A stretch of DNA of 64,000 nucleotides from Streptomyces antimycoticus (lineage in GTDB: Bacteria > Actinomycetota > Actinomycetes > Streptomycetales > Streptomycetaceae), in contig NZ_BJHV01000001.1 in assembly GCF_005405925.1 (NCBI RefSeq), positions 10,478,001-10,542,000 of the forward strand. Reading direction: 5' to 3'. Position numbers and translations under genes: made by a program. Within the stretch, counting starts at the first letter, position 1; every line of letters starts with the position of its first letter. Below the pieces are notes generated by a model. That model had not been told where the DNA came from. It saw only the letters and a program-made list of their open reading frames with translations, and searched no databases. This document shows positions 17,357 through 25,296 of this stretch, piece after piece.

Positions 17357-17728
17357 ATGGAACAGGACGGTGACGCGGCGGCGCGCAGGCGGTCGTACCG
17401 GAAGGGCCCCGAGAGGCGCGCGCAGATCATCGCGCGCGCCATCGAGTTGTTCGCCGTGCAGGGGGTGGGCGCGTCGCTGCGGGCGATCGGCGACTCGATC
17501 GGTGTGTCGCATGCGGCACCGTGGTATTACGTCGCGACGCGCGACGATCTGCTGCGGGAGGTGTACCGCGCTCACGAGGCGGGAGGGGACGCCAAGCCGA
17601 CGCCGGAGGAGGAGTCTCGCTGTCTGGAAGATTCCTCCATCGGCTGCCCGCGATGCGGATCAGCTCCAGGGTGGTCCCCGCCGGGCAGTAGGCGATGTAG
17701 TAGGACCGCTCCGCACGGCCGGGACTGA
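17357..17728 (+). pseudogene. TetR-family regulator, truncated after the HTH
   Basis: The DNA-binding domain is clear: RRAQIIARAIELFAVQGVGA, LRAIGDSIGVSHAAPWYYVA, then DDLLREVYRAHE. After about residue 75 the homology stops and the reading frame runs into unrelated sequence to a stop at 17728; the ligand-binding helices are missing. IS1380 transposase sequence begins around 17700, so insertion or deletion involving that element probably truncated the gene. On the opposite strand, 17632-17706 reads YYIAYCPAGTTLELIRIAG, which looks like the end of a glyoxalase/VOC-family gene, another scrap at this junction. Confidence 0.7.
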
Positions 17729-18030
17729 CGTGCGCAAGCGGGTCCGGAAGTTGGCTGGTGATGCGGCGCCGGACACCGGCGGGCAGGTGATCACGGACAT
17801 TGACTGGGTCCTCGTGCTGGCGCACGCCGAGAAGCAGGACGCCGCCGCGGCTTGGAAGAAGACCTTCGGCCCCCACCCGCTGATGGGGTCCGTCGACCAT
17901 GGCCGGGGCGGGTCCGGCGAGCCGGTCATGGGCCTGCTGTGACCCGGCAACGCGGGCTGCCAACACCGCAAGTGATCATGTCGAAGCCGCCCGGCTCGCG
18001 CTCGCTCAGGCCTCCTGGATCGGCATCTGC
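17700..18030 (+). mobile_element. IS1380-type transposase remnant (middle part)
   Basis: DVRKRVRKLAGDAAPDTGGQ, VITDIDWVLVLAHAEKQDAA, WKKTFGPHPLMG, VDHGRGGSGEPVMGLL, then after a frame change TASDHVEAARLALAQ. This follows directly, in protein order, from the fragment at 15705-16010. It contains the DDE-type first Asp region (VITDID). Stops and frame changes show it is inactive. Confidence 0.75.
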
Positions 18031-18201
18031 CCGGGCCGAACGAGTCGGGTGGGTGAGCCGGTCCGGCCGCGCCCGCCTCGGCGACAGCAACATCACACGT
18101 CTGCTGGGAAGCGATGCGATGGCCGCGATGAGGAACAAGAACTGCCCATCACGGTCTGATCGGCTGGCTCACTCACGAGTCAAGGGGCGTCTTCCGTGTG
18201 G

Positions 18202-18927
18202 TCAGAGCCCCAGACCCGCGTGTTCCAAGGCCGCCAGATGGCTCTTCCACACCAGCGTGTCGTTGAACCCGCCTCCCAGGTCCGGGAGCTCGGCGATGTC
18301 CTCCGGTGGCAGGGGGGAGGGGAGTGTGGGTCCGGCGGCCGAGCGCAGGGTCATGATCGCGAGCGACTCGACCGACAGGGCCCGTACCACGGCTTGCTGT
18401 ACGGAGTCCCCGGTGGCGACGATGCCGTGGCCACGGAGGATCGCGACCGGGCGGTCGGCGAGGGCCGCGACCACCTCCTGGCCGAGGTCGGCGCGGGTCA
18501 CCAGGACCGCCCTCGGGTAGACGGGGATGCCGTCGAGTGCCATGCGCATGGCTGGGATGTCGTACGCGCCGACGATGGGGCGCAGGGGCAGGCCGGCCAG
18601 GTCGGCGGCCACCACATGGGGCGGGTGGATGTGGACGACCGCTTCGACGTCGGGACGGGCGCGCAGGATCTCGCGGTGGATGGGGAGTTCGTTGGGGACG
18701 CGGTAGCCGTCGGGTGGCGCCGGCTCGCTGTCCAGGGGGATGGGGTGGACGTCGGAGGGCTCGGTGAGGAGCAGCCCTCGTTCGTGTGGGCCCCGGCATC
18801 GCACGTACAGGGCACCGTCGTCGCGGCGCAGGGAGATGTGGCCGAGGATGTCGGCGGCCAGGCCGCGGAACGCGAGGATCCGGCAGCCGAGCGCGATCAG
18901 CTCCTGGGGAGCGGGCGTGGACGTCAC
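18202..18927 (-). CDS. Class II aldolase/adducin-family protein, candidate PhtC/PadC-type decarboxylase
   Basis: A 241-residue class II aldolase fold, with the Zn ligands in HIHPPH (about residues 91-96) and in RGHG (near 160). The family includes fuculose-phosphate aldolase and also the actinobacterial 3,4-dihydroxyphthalate 2-decarboxylases (PhtC/PadC). The latter role is favoured here because the gene is translationally coupled (GTGA overlap) to a Pht5-type decarboxylase homologue and lies next to an aromatic-degradation cluster. The GTG start at 18927 is set by that overlap. A sugar-phosphate aldolase cannot be excluded. Confidence 0.8.
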   Translation of the reverse strand: MTSTPAPQELIALGCRILAFRGLAADILGHISLRRDDGALYVRCRGPHERGLLLTEPSDVHPIPLDSEPAPPDGYRVPNELPIHREILRARPDVEAVVHIHPPHVVAADLAGLPLRPIVGAYDIPAMRMALDGIPVYPRAVLVTRADLGQEVVAALADRPVAILRGHGIVATGDSVQQAVVRALSVESLAIMTLRSAAGPTLPSPLPPEDIAELPDLGGGFNDTLVWKSHLAALEHAGLGL

Positions 18928-19916
18928 AGGACGAAGGAGTCGGAGGCGGACGCCAGGACCAGTTCCTCCGCCGTGCGGTGGCGGGAGACGAGATGCTGCT
19001 CGTGCTGGTAGCGGGCGAAGGTCTCCAGCGCGGTGCGGTTGTTCTCCAGGCCGTAGTCCCACCAGCCCTCGCCGAGCGCCTCGGCCGTGGCGGTCACGTG
19101 CTCCTGCAACCACGGCAGCATGATCTTCAGCGCGCTGCGGTAGCGCAGGTCGTCGTAGGCGATGCGGAGGGACTCTTCGAAGGCCTTGGTCAGTGAGCGG
19201 GCGATCCACGGGTGTCGTTCGACAAGGGTTCTGCGTACGGCGACCACGTGCATGATCGGGAAGATGCCGGTGCGGGCGTAGTAGTCGCGCTCGACGGCCG
19301 GGAAGTCCTCGAAGAGGTGCCGGATGTGCGGGTCGCGGCCCATGCAGGAGGGCTGGCTGGCGCTGTAGATCGCATCGATCTCGCCGTCGGCGAGCATCCG
19401 GGAGAGGGTCTGCTCCGGGCCGATCGGCGTGATCTTCACCGTGGAGGGGAGGTCCAGCGGGAGCTTCTCGGGGCGGCCGGGCTGCTCGATGCCGCCGGTG
19501 AAGTAGTGGACCGACTCGACAGGCACCCCGTACTCCTCGGCGAGGATGCCGCGCTGCCACACGCCGGCCGTCATCTGGTACTCGGGCGTACCGACACGCT
19601 TGCCGACGAGGTCCGCCGGCTTCTCGATGCCGCTGCGGAGGTTGACGTAGATCGACTGGTGGCGGAAGAAGCGGGAGGGGAAGACGGGCAGGGCGACGAA
19701 GGGCGGGTCGTCCTGGTCGAGGGTCATCGAGTAGCTGGACAGGCTCAGTTCGCTGACGTCGAACTCGCGGTGCCGGAGCTGCCGGTAGAACGTCTCCTCC
19801 ACGCCCAGCGGCAGAAAGGTGAGGTCGATGCCTTCAGGCCGCACGCGGCCGTCCTGAAGGGCGCGCACGCGGTCGTAGTCACCGCAGGCGAAGGAGAGAT
19901 GGAGGCGGCGGGTCAT
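18924..19916 (-). CDS. 4,5-dihydroxyphthalate decarboxylase (Pht5)-like protein
   Basis: A 330-residue protein with the periplasmic-binding-protein-like fold but no signal peptide, matching Pht5-type 4,5-dihydroxyphthalate decarboxylases. Conserved stretches are LHLSFACGDYDRVRALQDGR, FDVSELSLSSYSMT, FRHQSIYVN, GKRVGTPEYQMTAGVWQRGI and GGIEQPGRPEKLPLDLP. ATG 19916 follows GAAGGAG; an upstream in-frame start at 19937 has no ribosome site. A TGGTTATACCA operator lies 93 bp upstream. Known family function is decarboxylation to protocatechuate; the actual substrate here is inferred. Confidence 0.82.
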   Translation of the reverse strand: MTRRLHLSFACGDYDRVRALQDGRVRPEGIDLTFLPLGVEETFYRQLRHREFDVSELSLSSYSMTLDQDDPPFVALPVFPSRFFRHQSIYVNLRSGIEKPADLVGKRVGTPEYQMTAGVWQRGILAEEYGVPVESVHYFTGGIEQPGRPEKLPLDLPSTVKITPIGPEQTLSRMLADGEIDAIYSASQPSCMGRDPHIRHLFEDFPAVERDYYARTGIFPIMHVVAVRRTLVERHPWIARSLTKAFEESLRIAYDDLRYRSALKIMLPWLQEHVTATAEALGEGWWDYGLENNRTALETFARYQHEQHLVSRHRTAEELVLASASDSFVL

Positions 19917-20008
19917 CGGGGCTGCTCCTTCGGTCACACACGGGAGGGAAGGGCGGGAGGGGCAGGTGTGTGTTGATCACGGTAGGCGGGAGCATGCGAA
20001 AGCGTCAA

Positions 20009-20019
20009 TGGTTATACCA
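20009..20019. promoter_or_regulatory. FadR/GntR-type operator, site 1
   Basis: TGGTTATACCA fits the FadR-subfamily operator rule TNGTNNNACNA exactly. It lies between the Pht5-like gene and the cyclodeaminase-family gene, 93 bp before the former's start, indicating that the Pht5/aldolase pair has its own promoter. Confidence 0.7.
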
Positions 20020-20036
20020 ATAGACGGAAGCCTGGA

Positions 20037-21131
20037 TCAGTCGCGGATGTCCTGGAGCAGCCAGTCCCGCGGGATCTCGCGTCCCAGGCCCCGCTCCCGC
20101 GCGCGCTCGTAGATCAAGGCGGCGACAGCGTGGAACTGGGCGCCCTGGATGTTGCCGCGCTCGGAGAAGGTGATCTGCCGATCGTCGGTGCGGGCCCGTA
20201 CGGTGCCGTCGAGGAGCTCGCGCAGGCCGACCCTGCGTGGCCCTTGGGGCGGGCGGCGGGTGTGGCCGTGGCGGTGGCGGGGCCAGACGGGATCGTCCGG
20301 ACGGGCGCGGTAGACCACGTACTCGTCGTCCGTGGCCCAACTCGGATTGGAATGGGGAGCGTTGGCGTCGCCGAGCCGCAGCCATACGTCGAGTCGCTCG
20401 ACGGCGCGGCGGTCCAGGCGGCCGCCGATGCAGGTGATGTGCGTGCCGGGGGCGAGGTGCTCGCCGAAGACCACCTCGCCGACCGCGTCCGTGCAGCCGG
20501 CGACGAGGTCCGCGCCCCGGTGGGCGGACGCGGCGTCCTCCATGACGACGGCCTCGAGCCCGTACCGCTCGCGCGCCTCGGCGGCGAACGCCTCCCGGTG
20601 GGCGCGGGTCGGGCTGTAGACCTGGACGCGCTCCAGCGGGAGGACGGTCAGCAGCGCCTCCAGATGGCTGCGGGCCATGCCGCCGGAGCCGAGCAGACCC
20701 AGGACGCGGCTGCCGGGTCGGGCGGCGTGCCGGGCGCCGAGCGCGGAGTCGGCGCCGACCCGCAGGTGCTGGAGCAGGCCGTCGTTGAGCAGGGCCACCG
20801 GCTCGCCGCTGCGGATGTCCAGAAGCAGGACGAGACCGCAGTAGCGACCGGGTGTGACGCAGTACTTCTCCTGAGTGCCGGCCCCCTCGGGGCCGGTCTC
20901 GACGAGGAGGTCGGATTTCATGCGGATCGCGGCGTACCCGGTGCGGGCCGAGCCGCCCTCCATCGTGCCCCACTGGTAGACCCGGCCGGCGCCGGCCGGG
21001 AAGCGCAGGTCGATACGCGGGCGGCAGATACCCTCGCCCGTGGCGAGGTCCCCGTACGAGGCCTCCAGGGCGGCGATCGCATCGGGCATCGTGAGAACGG
21101 CGGCGGTGACATCGTTGCCGAGGAGCAGCAC
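20037..21131 (-). CDS. Ornithine cyclodeaminase/mu-crystallin family protein
   Basis: A 364-residue NAD(P)-binding protein of the ornithine cyclodeaminase/mu-crystallin family. The Rossmann motif GSGGMARSHLEAL is at about residues 148-160, the substrate-binding Lys in IRMKSDLL near residue 72, and GTHITCIGG follows near 230. I chose GTG 21131, which has GGGAGG six bases upstream and leaves the divergent promoter and its operator outside the gene; a TTG at 21170 would be inside the regulatory region. It is divergent from the GntR gene. Family members include ketimine reductases and dehydrogenases; in an aromatic cluster it may act on a cyclic or diol intermediate, but no function is assigned. 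Confidence 0.78.
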   Translation of the reverse strand: MLLLGNDVTAAVLTMPDAIAALEASYGDLATGEGICRPRIDLRFPAGAGRVYQWGTMEGGSARTGYAAIRMKSDLLVETGPEGAGTQEKYCVTPGRYCGLVLLLDIRSGEPVALLNDGLLQHLRVGADSALGARHAARPGSRVLGLLGSGGMARSHLEALLTVLPLERVQVYSPTRAHREAFAAEARERYGLEAVVMEDAASAHRGADLVAGCTDAVGEVVFGEHLAPGTHITCIGGRLDRRAVERLDVWLRLGDANAPHSNPSWATDDEYVVYRARPDDPVWPRHRHGHTRRPPQGPRRVGLRELLDGTVRARTDDRQITFSERGNIQGAQFHAVAALIYERARERGLGREIPRDWLLQDIRD

Positions 21132-21178
21132 GGGACCTCCCGGACGGATCTCCCCAAGGGTTTTTTCCAATGGAATTT

Positions 21179-21209
21179 TGGTATGACGTTATTCCGTTGG
21201 TCACAACCA
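21179..21209. promoter_or_regulatory. FadR/GntR-type operator, site 2 (divergent promoter)
   Basis: TGGTATGACGT (21179-21189) and TGGTCACAACCA (21198-21209) lie side by side in the gap between the cyclodeaminase-family gene and the GntR gene. Both are imperfect forms of TGGTnnnACCA. They would allow autoregulation and control of the divergent operon. Confidence 0.55.
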
Positions 21210-21244
21210 GGTCAAGCGTCGCCCTCTCATGGGAGAATGCCTCT

Positions 21245-22006
21245 ATGTCAACCCGAGCGAGTCAGACTTCGGAGAACGAGGCGCAGTCCGGGCGGGCGGC
21301 CGTCCCGCAGGAGCTGTTCAAGGCCGTCTCCTCGAGCCGTGTCTCCCAGGTGATCGTCGAGCAGATCCGGCGCCTGCTGAAGGAGGAACGGCTACAGCCG
21401 GGCGATCGCCTGCCCAGCGAACGCGAGCTGTGTGTGCAGTTCGGCGTCAGCCGGGTCACCATCCGTGAGGCGCTGCGCATCCTGGAGGTCAACGGCCTCG
21501 TCGAGATCAGAGTCGGCGCGCGCGGCGGTGCCTTTGTGACGGCGCCGACCTCGAGTCGGGTCAGCGAGGGCCTCGCCGACCTGCTCACGCTCTCGCCGCT
21601 CACCGCTTCCCAGGTCACCGAGGCCCGACTGATCTTCGAGCTGGGTGTGGTGCCCCTGGTCGTGGAGCGGGCCACGGAGGAGGACGTCGCCGATCTGCGC
21701 GCCATGTGCGACGCCCACGCGGAGGCGATGAAGGAGGGGCAGTACACCATGGAGCTCTCCACCGCCTTCCACATCCGGGTCGCCGCCTGCACGCACAACC
21801 CGGCGATCGAGATGCTCGTGCAGTCCTTCCACGGCCCGATGCTGATGAGCCTGCGGGAGGCCCAGGCCATCGAGCCGAGGATGGGCCGGCGCGGAACCAA
21901 GGAACACCGCGAGTTCGTCGAGGCGATCGCCGCCCGCGACACCGAGGCCGCGACCAGGATCATGCGCACCCACCTGGAGCGGACCGCCTCCCGTGTGAAG
22001 GACTGA
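21245..22006 (+). CDS. FadR-subfamily GntR transcriptional regulator (FCD domain)
   Basis: A 253-residue GntR regulator. The winged helix is at about residues 30-98 (LPSERELCVQFGVSRVTIRE, then GLVEIRVGARGGAFV). The C-terminal FCD domain, residues 115-245, has the helical pattern EARLIFELGVVPLVVERATE and His in FHIRVAACTHNP, likely metal or ligand contacts. ATG 21245 follows GGGAGA; upstream in-frame starts overlap the operator. FCD members usually release DNA on binding a pathway acid. At least eight sites of the FadR type across 20-45 kb make this the probable regulator of the whole aromatic cluster. Confidence 0.88.
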   Translation: MSTRASQTSENEAQSGRAAVPQELFKAVSSSRVSQVIVEQIRRLLKEERLQPGDRLPSERELCVQFGVSRVTIREALRILEVNGLVEIRVGARGGAFVTAPTSSRVSEGLADLLTLSPLTASQVTEARLIFELGVVPLVVERATEEDVADLRAMCDAHAEAMKEGQYTMELSTAFHIRVAACTHNPAIEMLVQSFHGPMLMSLREAQAIEPRMGRRGTKEHREFVEAIAARDTEAATRIMRTHLERTASRVKD

Positions 22007-22021
22007 ATCACGTTCCCAATG

Positions 22022-22049
22022 GCGCCCCGGACCACAGGAGCCGGGGCGC
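22022..22049 (+). terminator. Intrinsic terminator after GntR gene
   Basis: A 9-bp stem, GCGCCCCGG with CCGGGGCGC, and a 10-base loop, followed by TTT, 15 bp after the stop. Confidence 0.75.
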
Positions 22050-22147
22050 TTTCGTATGCCCCGCAGCGGCGGAGGCGGCGGATCCGGCAGCCGTACCAGC
22101 GGCAGTCGCTCCGGCAAGAGGGTTGGCACTCCCCTGATTCGGTATTA

Positions 22148-22158
22148 TGGTCAGACCG
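22148..22158. promoter_or_regulatory. FadR/GntR-type operator, site 3
   Basis: TGGTCAGACCG carries the perfect GGTC-A-GACC palindrome. It directly follows a TATTAT element (22143-22148) and lies 34 bp before the cupin gene start, so a bound repressor would cover the -10/+1 region. Confidence 0.7.
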
Positions 22159-22191
22159 TTAGCCAGTTGAGTTGCCCTACAGGAGGAATCC

Positions 22192-23190
22192 ATGGCAAAG
22201 AAGGGGCGCACCTTCGTCCGCGGCCTCACCTCTGAGACGTACGGGCTCGGCGAGTTCCGGACCCGGCAGTTGGCCTCCAAGCGTGTCCGGGACGACACGG
22301 TGGTCGTCGACGACGCCAAGGTCGCCCACTCCGGCGACAGCGAGAAGTCCCGCACCTGGTGGCGGATCGGTCCCGGTGACGAGGAGTTCCTCACCCAGAC
22401 CGTTCAGGTCCACTTCGTCCAGCTGCCGCCGCAGTCCAGCAACCACGGCCACGGCCACCAGAACGAGGCCGCCTTCTACATCCTCGAGGGCCGCGGTTAC
22501 GAGATCCACGACGACCAGCGCTACGACTGGGCCAAGGACGACTTCGTCTTTGTGCACACCGACTCGGTCCACCGCCACTTCAACCCGTACGACGAGCAGG
22601 CCACCGCACTGGTGGTGAAGGCCAAGAGCACCTGGATGTTCATGGGCCTGTGGCAGCAGGGCCGCAGCGGCCCGATCGACCGCCCGGACGAGTTCGGCCC
22701 CCGCGAGGACTGGTCGCGGGTGTGGACCCCGGGTGTCCTGGACCGCAAGAAGGTCATCTCCCCGGCCGACACGACCTGGGAGACCACCCCGCTCGGCCGG
22801 CAGCGCGTGCTCACCTCGCCCGAGCGCACCGACGCGCGCCTGTTCTCCGTCGACGCCTACGAGCTGGACATCCCGACCGGCAGCCGTTCGGGCAAGTACT
22901 GGAAGATGGCCGACGAGGTGCTCTACATTCTCGACGGCGGCGGCTACGCGCTTCAGTGGGAGGTCGAGGCGGAGATCGCGGAGAAGTACTACGCGCGGGT
23001 CGCCCTCGAGCCGAGCCGGCACGAGATCAAGAAGGGCGACACGCTGTATGTGCCGCAGAACCACATCTGCCAGCTCTTCGCCCACGACGGCACGCCGTTG
23101 AAGGTCTTCTCGGCTCAGAACCGGATCTTCAAGCACCTGGGCTACGACACGGTCCACTATCTGGAGAACGCCCCGGAGTACGAGGGCTGA
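22192..23190 (+). CDS. Double-cupin protein 1 (candidate dioxygenase)
   Basis: A 332-residue bicupin. Cupin 1 has the metal motif GHGHQNEAAFYILEGRG (about residues 84-100) and the distal His in HTDSVHRHF. Cupin 2 (residues 215-320) has DEVLYILDGGGYALQWE and PQNHICQLFAHDG, with fewer His ligands. The architecture resembles gentisate 1,2-dioxygenase-type bicupins, in which one half carries catalytic Fe(II). It has its own GntR-type operator upstream and a very strong terminator overlapping its stop. As no classical extradiol dioxygenase is present, it is a candidate ring-cleavage enzyme; that is inference. Confidence 0.78.
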   Translation: MAKKGRTFVRGLTSETYGLGEFRTRQLASKRVRDDTVVVDDAKVAHSGDSEKSRTWWRIGPGDEEFLTQTVQVHFVQLPPQSSNHGHGHQNEAAFYILEGRGYEIHDDQRYDWAKDDFVFVHTDSVHRHFNPYDEQATALVVKAKSTWMFMGLWQQGRSGPIDRPDEFGPREDWSRVWTPGVLDRKKVISPADTTWETTPLGRQRVLTSPERTDARLFSVDAYELDIPTGSRSGKYWKMADEVLYILDGGGYALQWEVEAEIAEKYYARVALEPSRHEIKKGDTLYVPQNHICQLFAHDGTPLKVFSAQNRIFKHLGYDTVHYLENAPEYEG

Positions 23191-23259
23191 CCACCGTCTC
23201 AAGGAAGCGGCCCGGGGCTCGACGAGCCCCGGGCCGCTTCCTTGAGACGGTGGTCAGCC
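23185..23259. terminator. Perfect 37-bp inverted repeat, bidirectional terminator
   Basis: Two perfect 37-bp arms (23185-23221 and 23223-23259) surround a single central base. The cupin stop codon (23188-23190) lies inside the left arm, and the convergent AAA+ gene ends 16 bp beyond the right arm. The stem should stop transcription from both sides. Its length and perfection are exceptional. Confidence 0.88.
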
Positions 23260-23280
23260 GGCCCTACGCCGGCCCTACGC
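23259..23280. repeat. Tandem 11-bp repeat
   Basis: CGGCCCTACGC occurs twice in tandem. The second copy contains the TAG stop of the AAA+ gene (on the minus strand). Confidence 0.75.
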
Positions 23281-24177
23281 CGAGCCGGCGGTCAGCCGGA
23301 GAACTTCCGCCGCCTCCTCGGCCGCGGCGACCAGGTCGTCCGCCGTCAGGAGGGACGGGTCGCGTGCCGTGGCGACCCGCAGGGCGAGCGCCCCGTGAAC
23401 GGTCTTGCGGATGCGGCGCCCGTCGAGCCCGTGCAGCAGCTTGCCCACCCGGCGGTGCACCGACGCGTCCGCCGCGAGTGTCCTCAACTCCGGCCACTGG
23501 GAGGCCAGTTCGCGCAGCGAGTCCGCGACGATCTCCGGGACGACCTCTTCACCGGGGACCTCGGTACGGATCACCAGGTCGGCGCGGGAGAGGAACGCGT
23601 CGTCCACCGCGTCGGCGAAGTTCGTCGTCACTACGAGGAGAGTCCCGGGCCGCTCGGCCCGCAGCGCGTCAAGGCCGCTGAGGACGGCGTCCGTGGCGCG
23701 GTGCACGTCCACGGGGTTGGTGTCGAACGACGCCGAGTGCCGGCGGACGGCCAGCGCCTCCACCTCGTCGACCAGGACGACGGTGTGCGGCCGGCGCGCG
23801 GCCAGTTCCGGCAGTGTCTCCCGGAAGAGGCGGGACACCTGCCGCTGGCTCTCCCCGAGCAGCTCGCTGGGGAAGGCGTGCGGATCGACCTCGACGAGCG
23901 TGGTCGCTCCGTGGGGGGCGAGGACGCGGGCGGTGGCCTGTGCCAGACCTTGCGCCAGTGTCGACTTGCCCGTACCCGGCGGCCCGGCCAGCACCACCAG
24001 ACCGTGCGGGGCGACCGCCGCCCCCGCGAGCCGCCGCCCGTGCCGCAGCACGAGGACGGCGGTCGCGAGGAGCCGCTCCTTGACCGCCGGGTCGATGAGC
24101 ACCGCGTCCCAGGGCCCGTCGTGGTGATCGGCCGGCAGCGCGTGGACGCCGGCCACACCGTGTGGGAGCGCACTCAT
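23275..24177 (-). CDS. AAA+ ATPase, TRIP13/Pch2-like
   Basis: A 300-residue single-domain AAA+ ATPase. Walker A GPPGTGKST is at residues 65-73 and Walker B VVLVDEVEA at 133-141. VEVDPHAFPSELLGESQRQV, TDAVLSGLDALR, VVTTNFADAVDDAFLSRADL and the RIRK region near 258 follow the TRIP13/Pch2 pattern closely. Known members remodel HORMA-domain partners. No HORMA, cyclase or nuclease gene is visible here. It is the last gene of the leftward transporter/cupin operon, 13 bp after cupin 2, so it may remodel or load metal into a cluster enzyme; this is inference. Confidence 0.8.
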   Translation of the reverse strand: MSALPHGVAGVHALPADHHDGPWDAVLIDPAVKERLLATAVLVLRHGRRLAGAAVAPHGLVVLAGPPGTGKSTLAQGLAQATARVLAPHGATTLVEVDPHAFPSELLGESQRQVSRLFRETLPELAARRPHTVVLVDEVEALAVRRHSASFDTNPVDVHRATDAVLSGLDALRAERPGTLLVVTTNFADAVDDAFLSRADLVIRTEVPGEEVVPEIVADSLRELASQWPELRTLAADASVHRRVGKLLHGLDGRRIRKTVHGALALRVATARDPSLLTADDLVAAAEEAAEVLRLTAGSA

Positions 24178-24190
24178 CCCGTCACCCCGC

Positions 24191-25258
24191 TCACGGCCAC
24201 GTCGGCCGGGTCACCGGCGGCCAGTCGATCGTCGAGGGGTCGCCGGCCTGCGCGTCGCGGATGTGCTCCGGCGGCTCCTCGAAGAGCACCAGCGGGTCGC
24301 ACAGCGCCCGCATGGTCTCCAGAAGGCTGTCGAACATATGGATGCGTACCACCTTCGCGGTCCGCTCCGGGTCCGTGTTGATGTGCTGGTGCCACAGGAA
24401 GTGGTCGACGACGATGATGTCGCCCTTCTTCCACGGGTGGCGGGTGCCGCCCTCCGGCTCCGGGCCGAGGTAGCTCTCGCCGGAGCCCTCGACCACGTAC
24501 AGCCATGCCTCGCCCGGGTGGCGGTGCATGGACTGGGCGCGGCCCGGGCCGATCTCGAACATGGCCATGGTGATGCCGGATGCCTGGTAGCCGATCGCCC
24601 GGTCGAGGAGGAACGTGGTGCGGGTGCCGCGGGGGGTGTTCCGCAGCTCCAGCTCGTCCCAGTCGGTGTGCAGGCGGCCGGAGCGCCGGGTGTCCTGATC
24701 GCGGGCGAGGCGCCGCAGCCGCGCAGCGTAGGGGTCGGAGCCGTCCCGGCCCGCCGAGTAGGGCGGACGTGGCGGGAGTTCGGCCACGGGCGTGTGCCCG
24801 GCGTCCTCGAGGATCGCCATGCCCATGGTCTCGAGGAGCGGCTCGCTGGAGAACGACAGGTAGCGCACGGTGTCCCCGGCGTCGTTCCCGCTGCGGTGCC
24901 AGGCCCATGCCGGAACGTGCAGGGAGTCGCCCGGGCCGTACTCCACGCGTTGGCCGTCGATCTCGATCCAGCCGTGGCCGGCCACGACGAAGAGCATCGC
25001 GTCCCAGGAGTGCCGGTGGATCGTCGTGGTGACACCCGGGTCGAGCTCGTGGGCGAGTGCGTCCATGGTGCGGGTGGTCCGGTCGCCGTCGGCACCGACG
25101 TATACGCCGATGCGGCTACCGCGCTCCGTCACCTGCATCGGGACGTCCTCGAGGGCGACAACGGTGCGGTGGTTGGCCCGCCAGTCCTCGAGGAACTGGG
25201 CTCGTCGCCGTTTCTGCACGTGGTAGTGGGTGGTCTGGGTTGAGGTGTGCACACTCAT
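24191..25258 (-). CDS. Double-cupin protein 2
   Basis: A 355-residue bicupin. Cupin 1 (about residues 75-165) has HRHSWDAMLFVVAGHG and WAWHRSGNDAG. Cupin 2 (about 245-330) has HRHPGEAWLYVVEGSG and FLWHQHINTD. Both halves therefore carry His-rich metal motifs, unlike cupin 1 of the cluster. The ATG at 25258 is preceded by GAGAGGTTCC. It lies between the MFS exporter and the AAA+ gene on the same strand. The role is unknown; an oxygenase or metal-binding protein is likely. Confidence 0.75.
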   Translation of the reverse strand: MSVHTSTQTTHYHVQKRRRAQFLEDWRANHRTVVALEDVPMQVTERGSRIGVYVGADGDRTTRTMDALAHELDPGVTTTIHRHSWDAMLFVVAGHGWIEIDGQRVEYGPGDSLHVPAWAWHRSGNDAGDTVRYLSFSSEPLLETMGMAILEDAGHTPVAELPPRPPYSAGRDGSDPYAARLRRLARDQDTRRSGRLHTDWDELELRNTPRGTRTTFLLDRAIGYQASGITMAMFEIGPGRAQSMHRHPGEAWLYVVEGSGESYLGPEPEGGTRHPWKKGDIIVVDHFLWHQHINTDPERTAKVVRIHMFDSLLETMRALCDPLVLFEEPPEHIRDAQAGDPSTIDWPPVTRPTWP

Positions 25259-25296
25259 GAGGAACCTCTCCCTCTGATGCAGAACTGACAGATTGA

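Noticed and set aside
18924..19916. Transport role as a periplasmic substrate-binding protein
   Set aside because: No signal peptide or lipobox is present, and the Pht5-specific motifs are conserved; it fits a cytosolic decarboxylase-family protein.
23275..24177. CBASS-type defence system based on the TRIP13-like ATPase
   Set aside because: No HORMA protein, nucleotide cyclase or effector nuclease is present nearby, and the gene lies in a catabolic operon.
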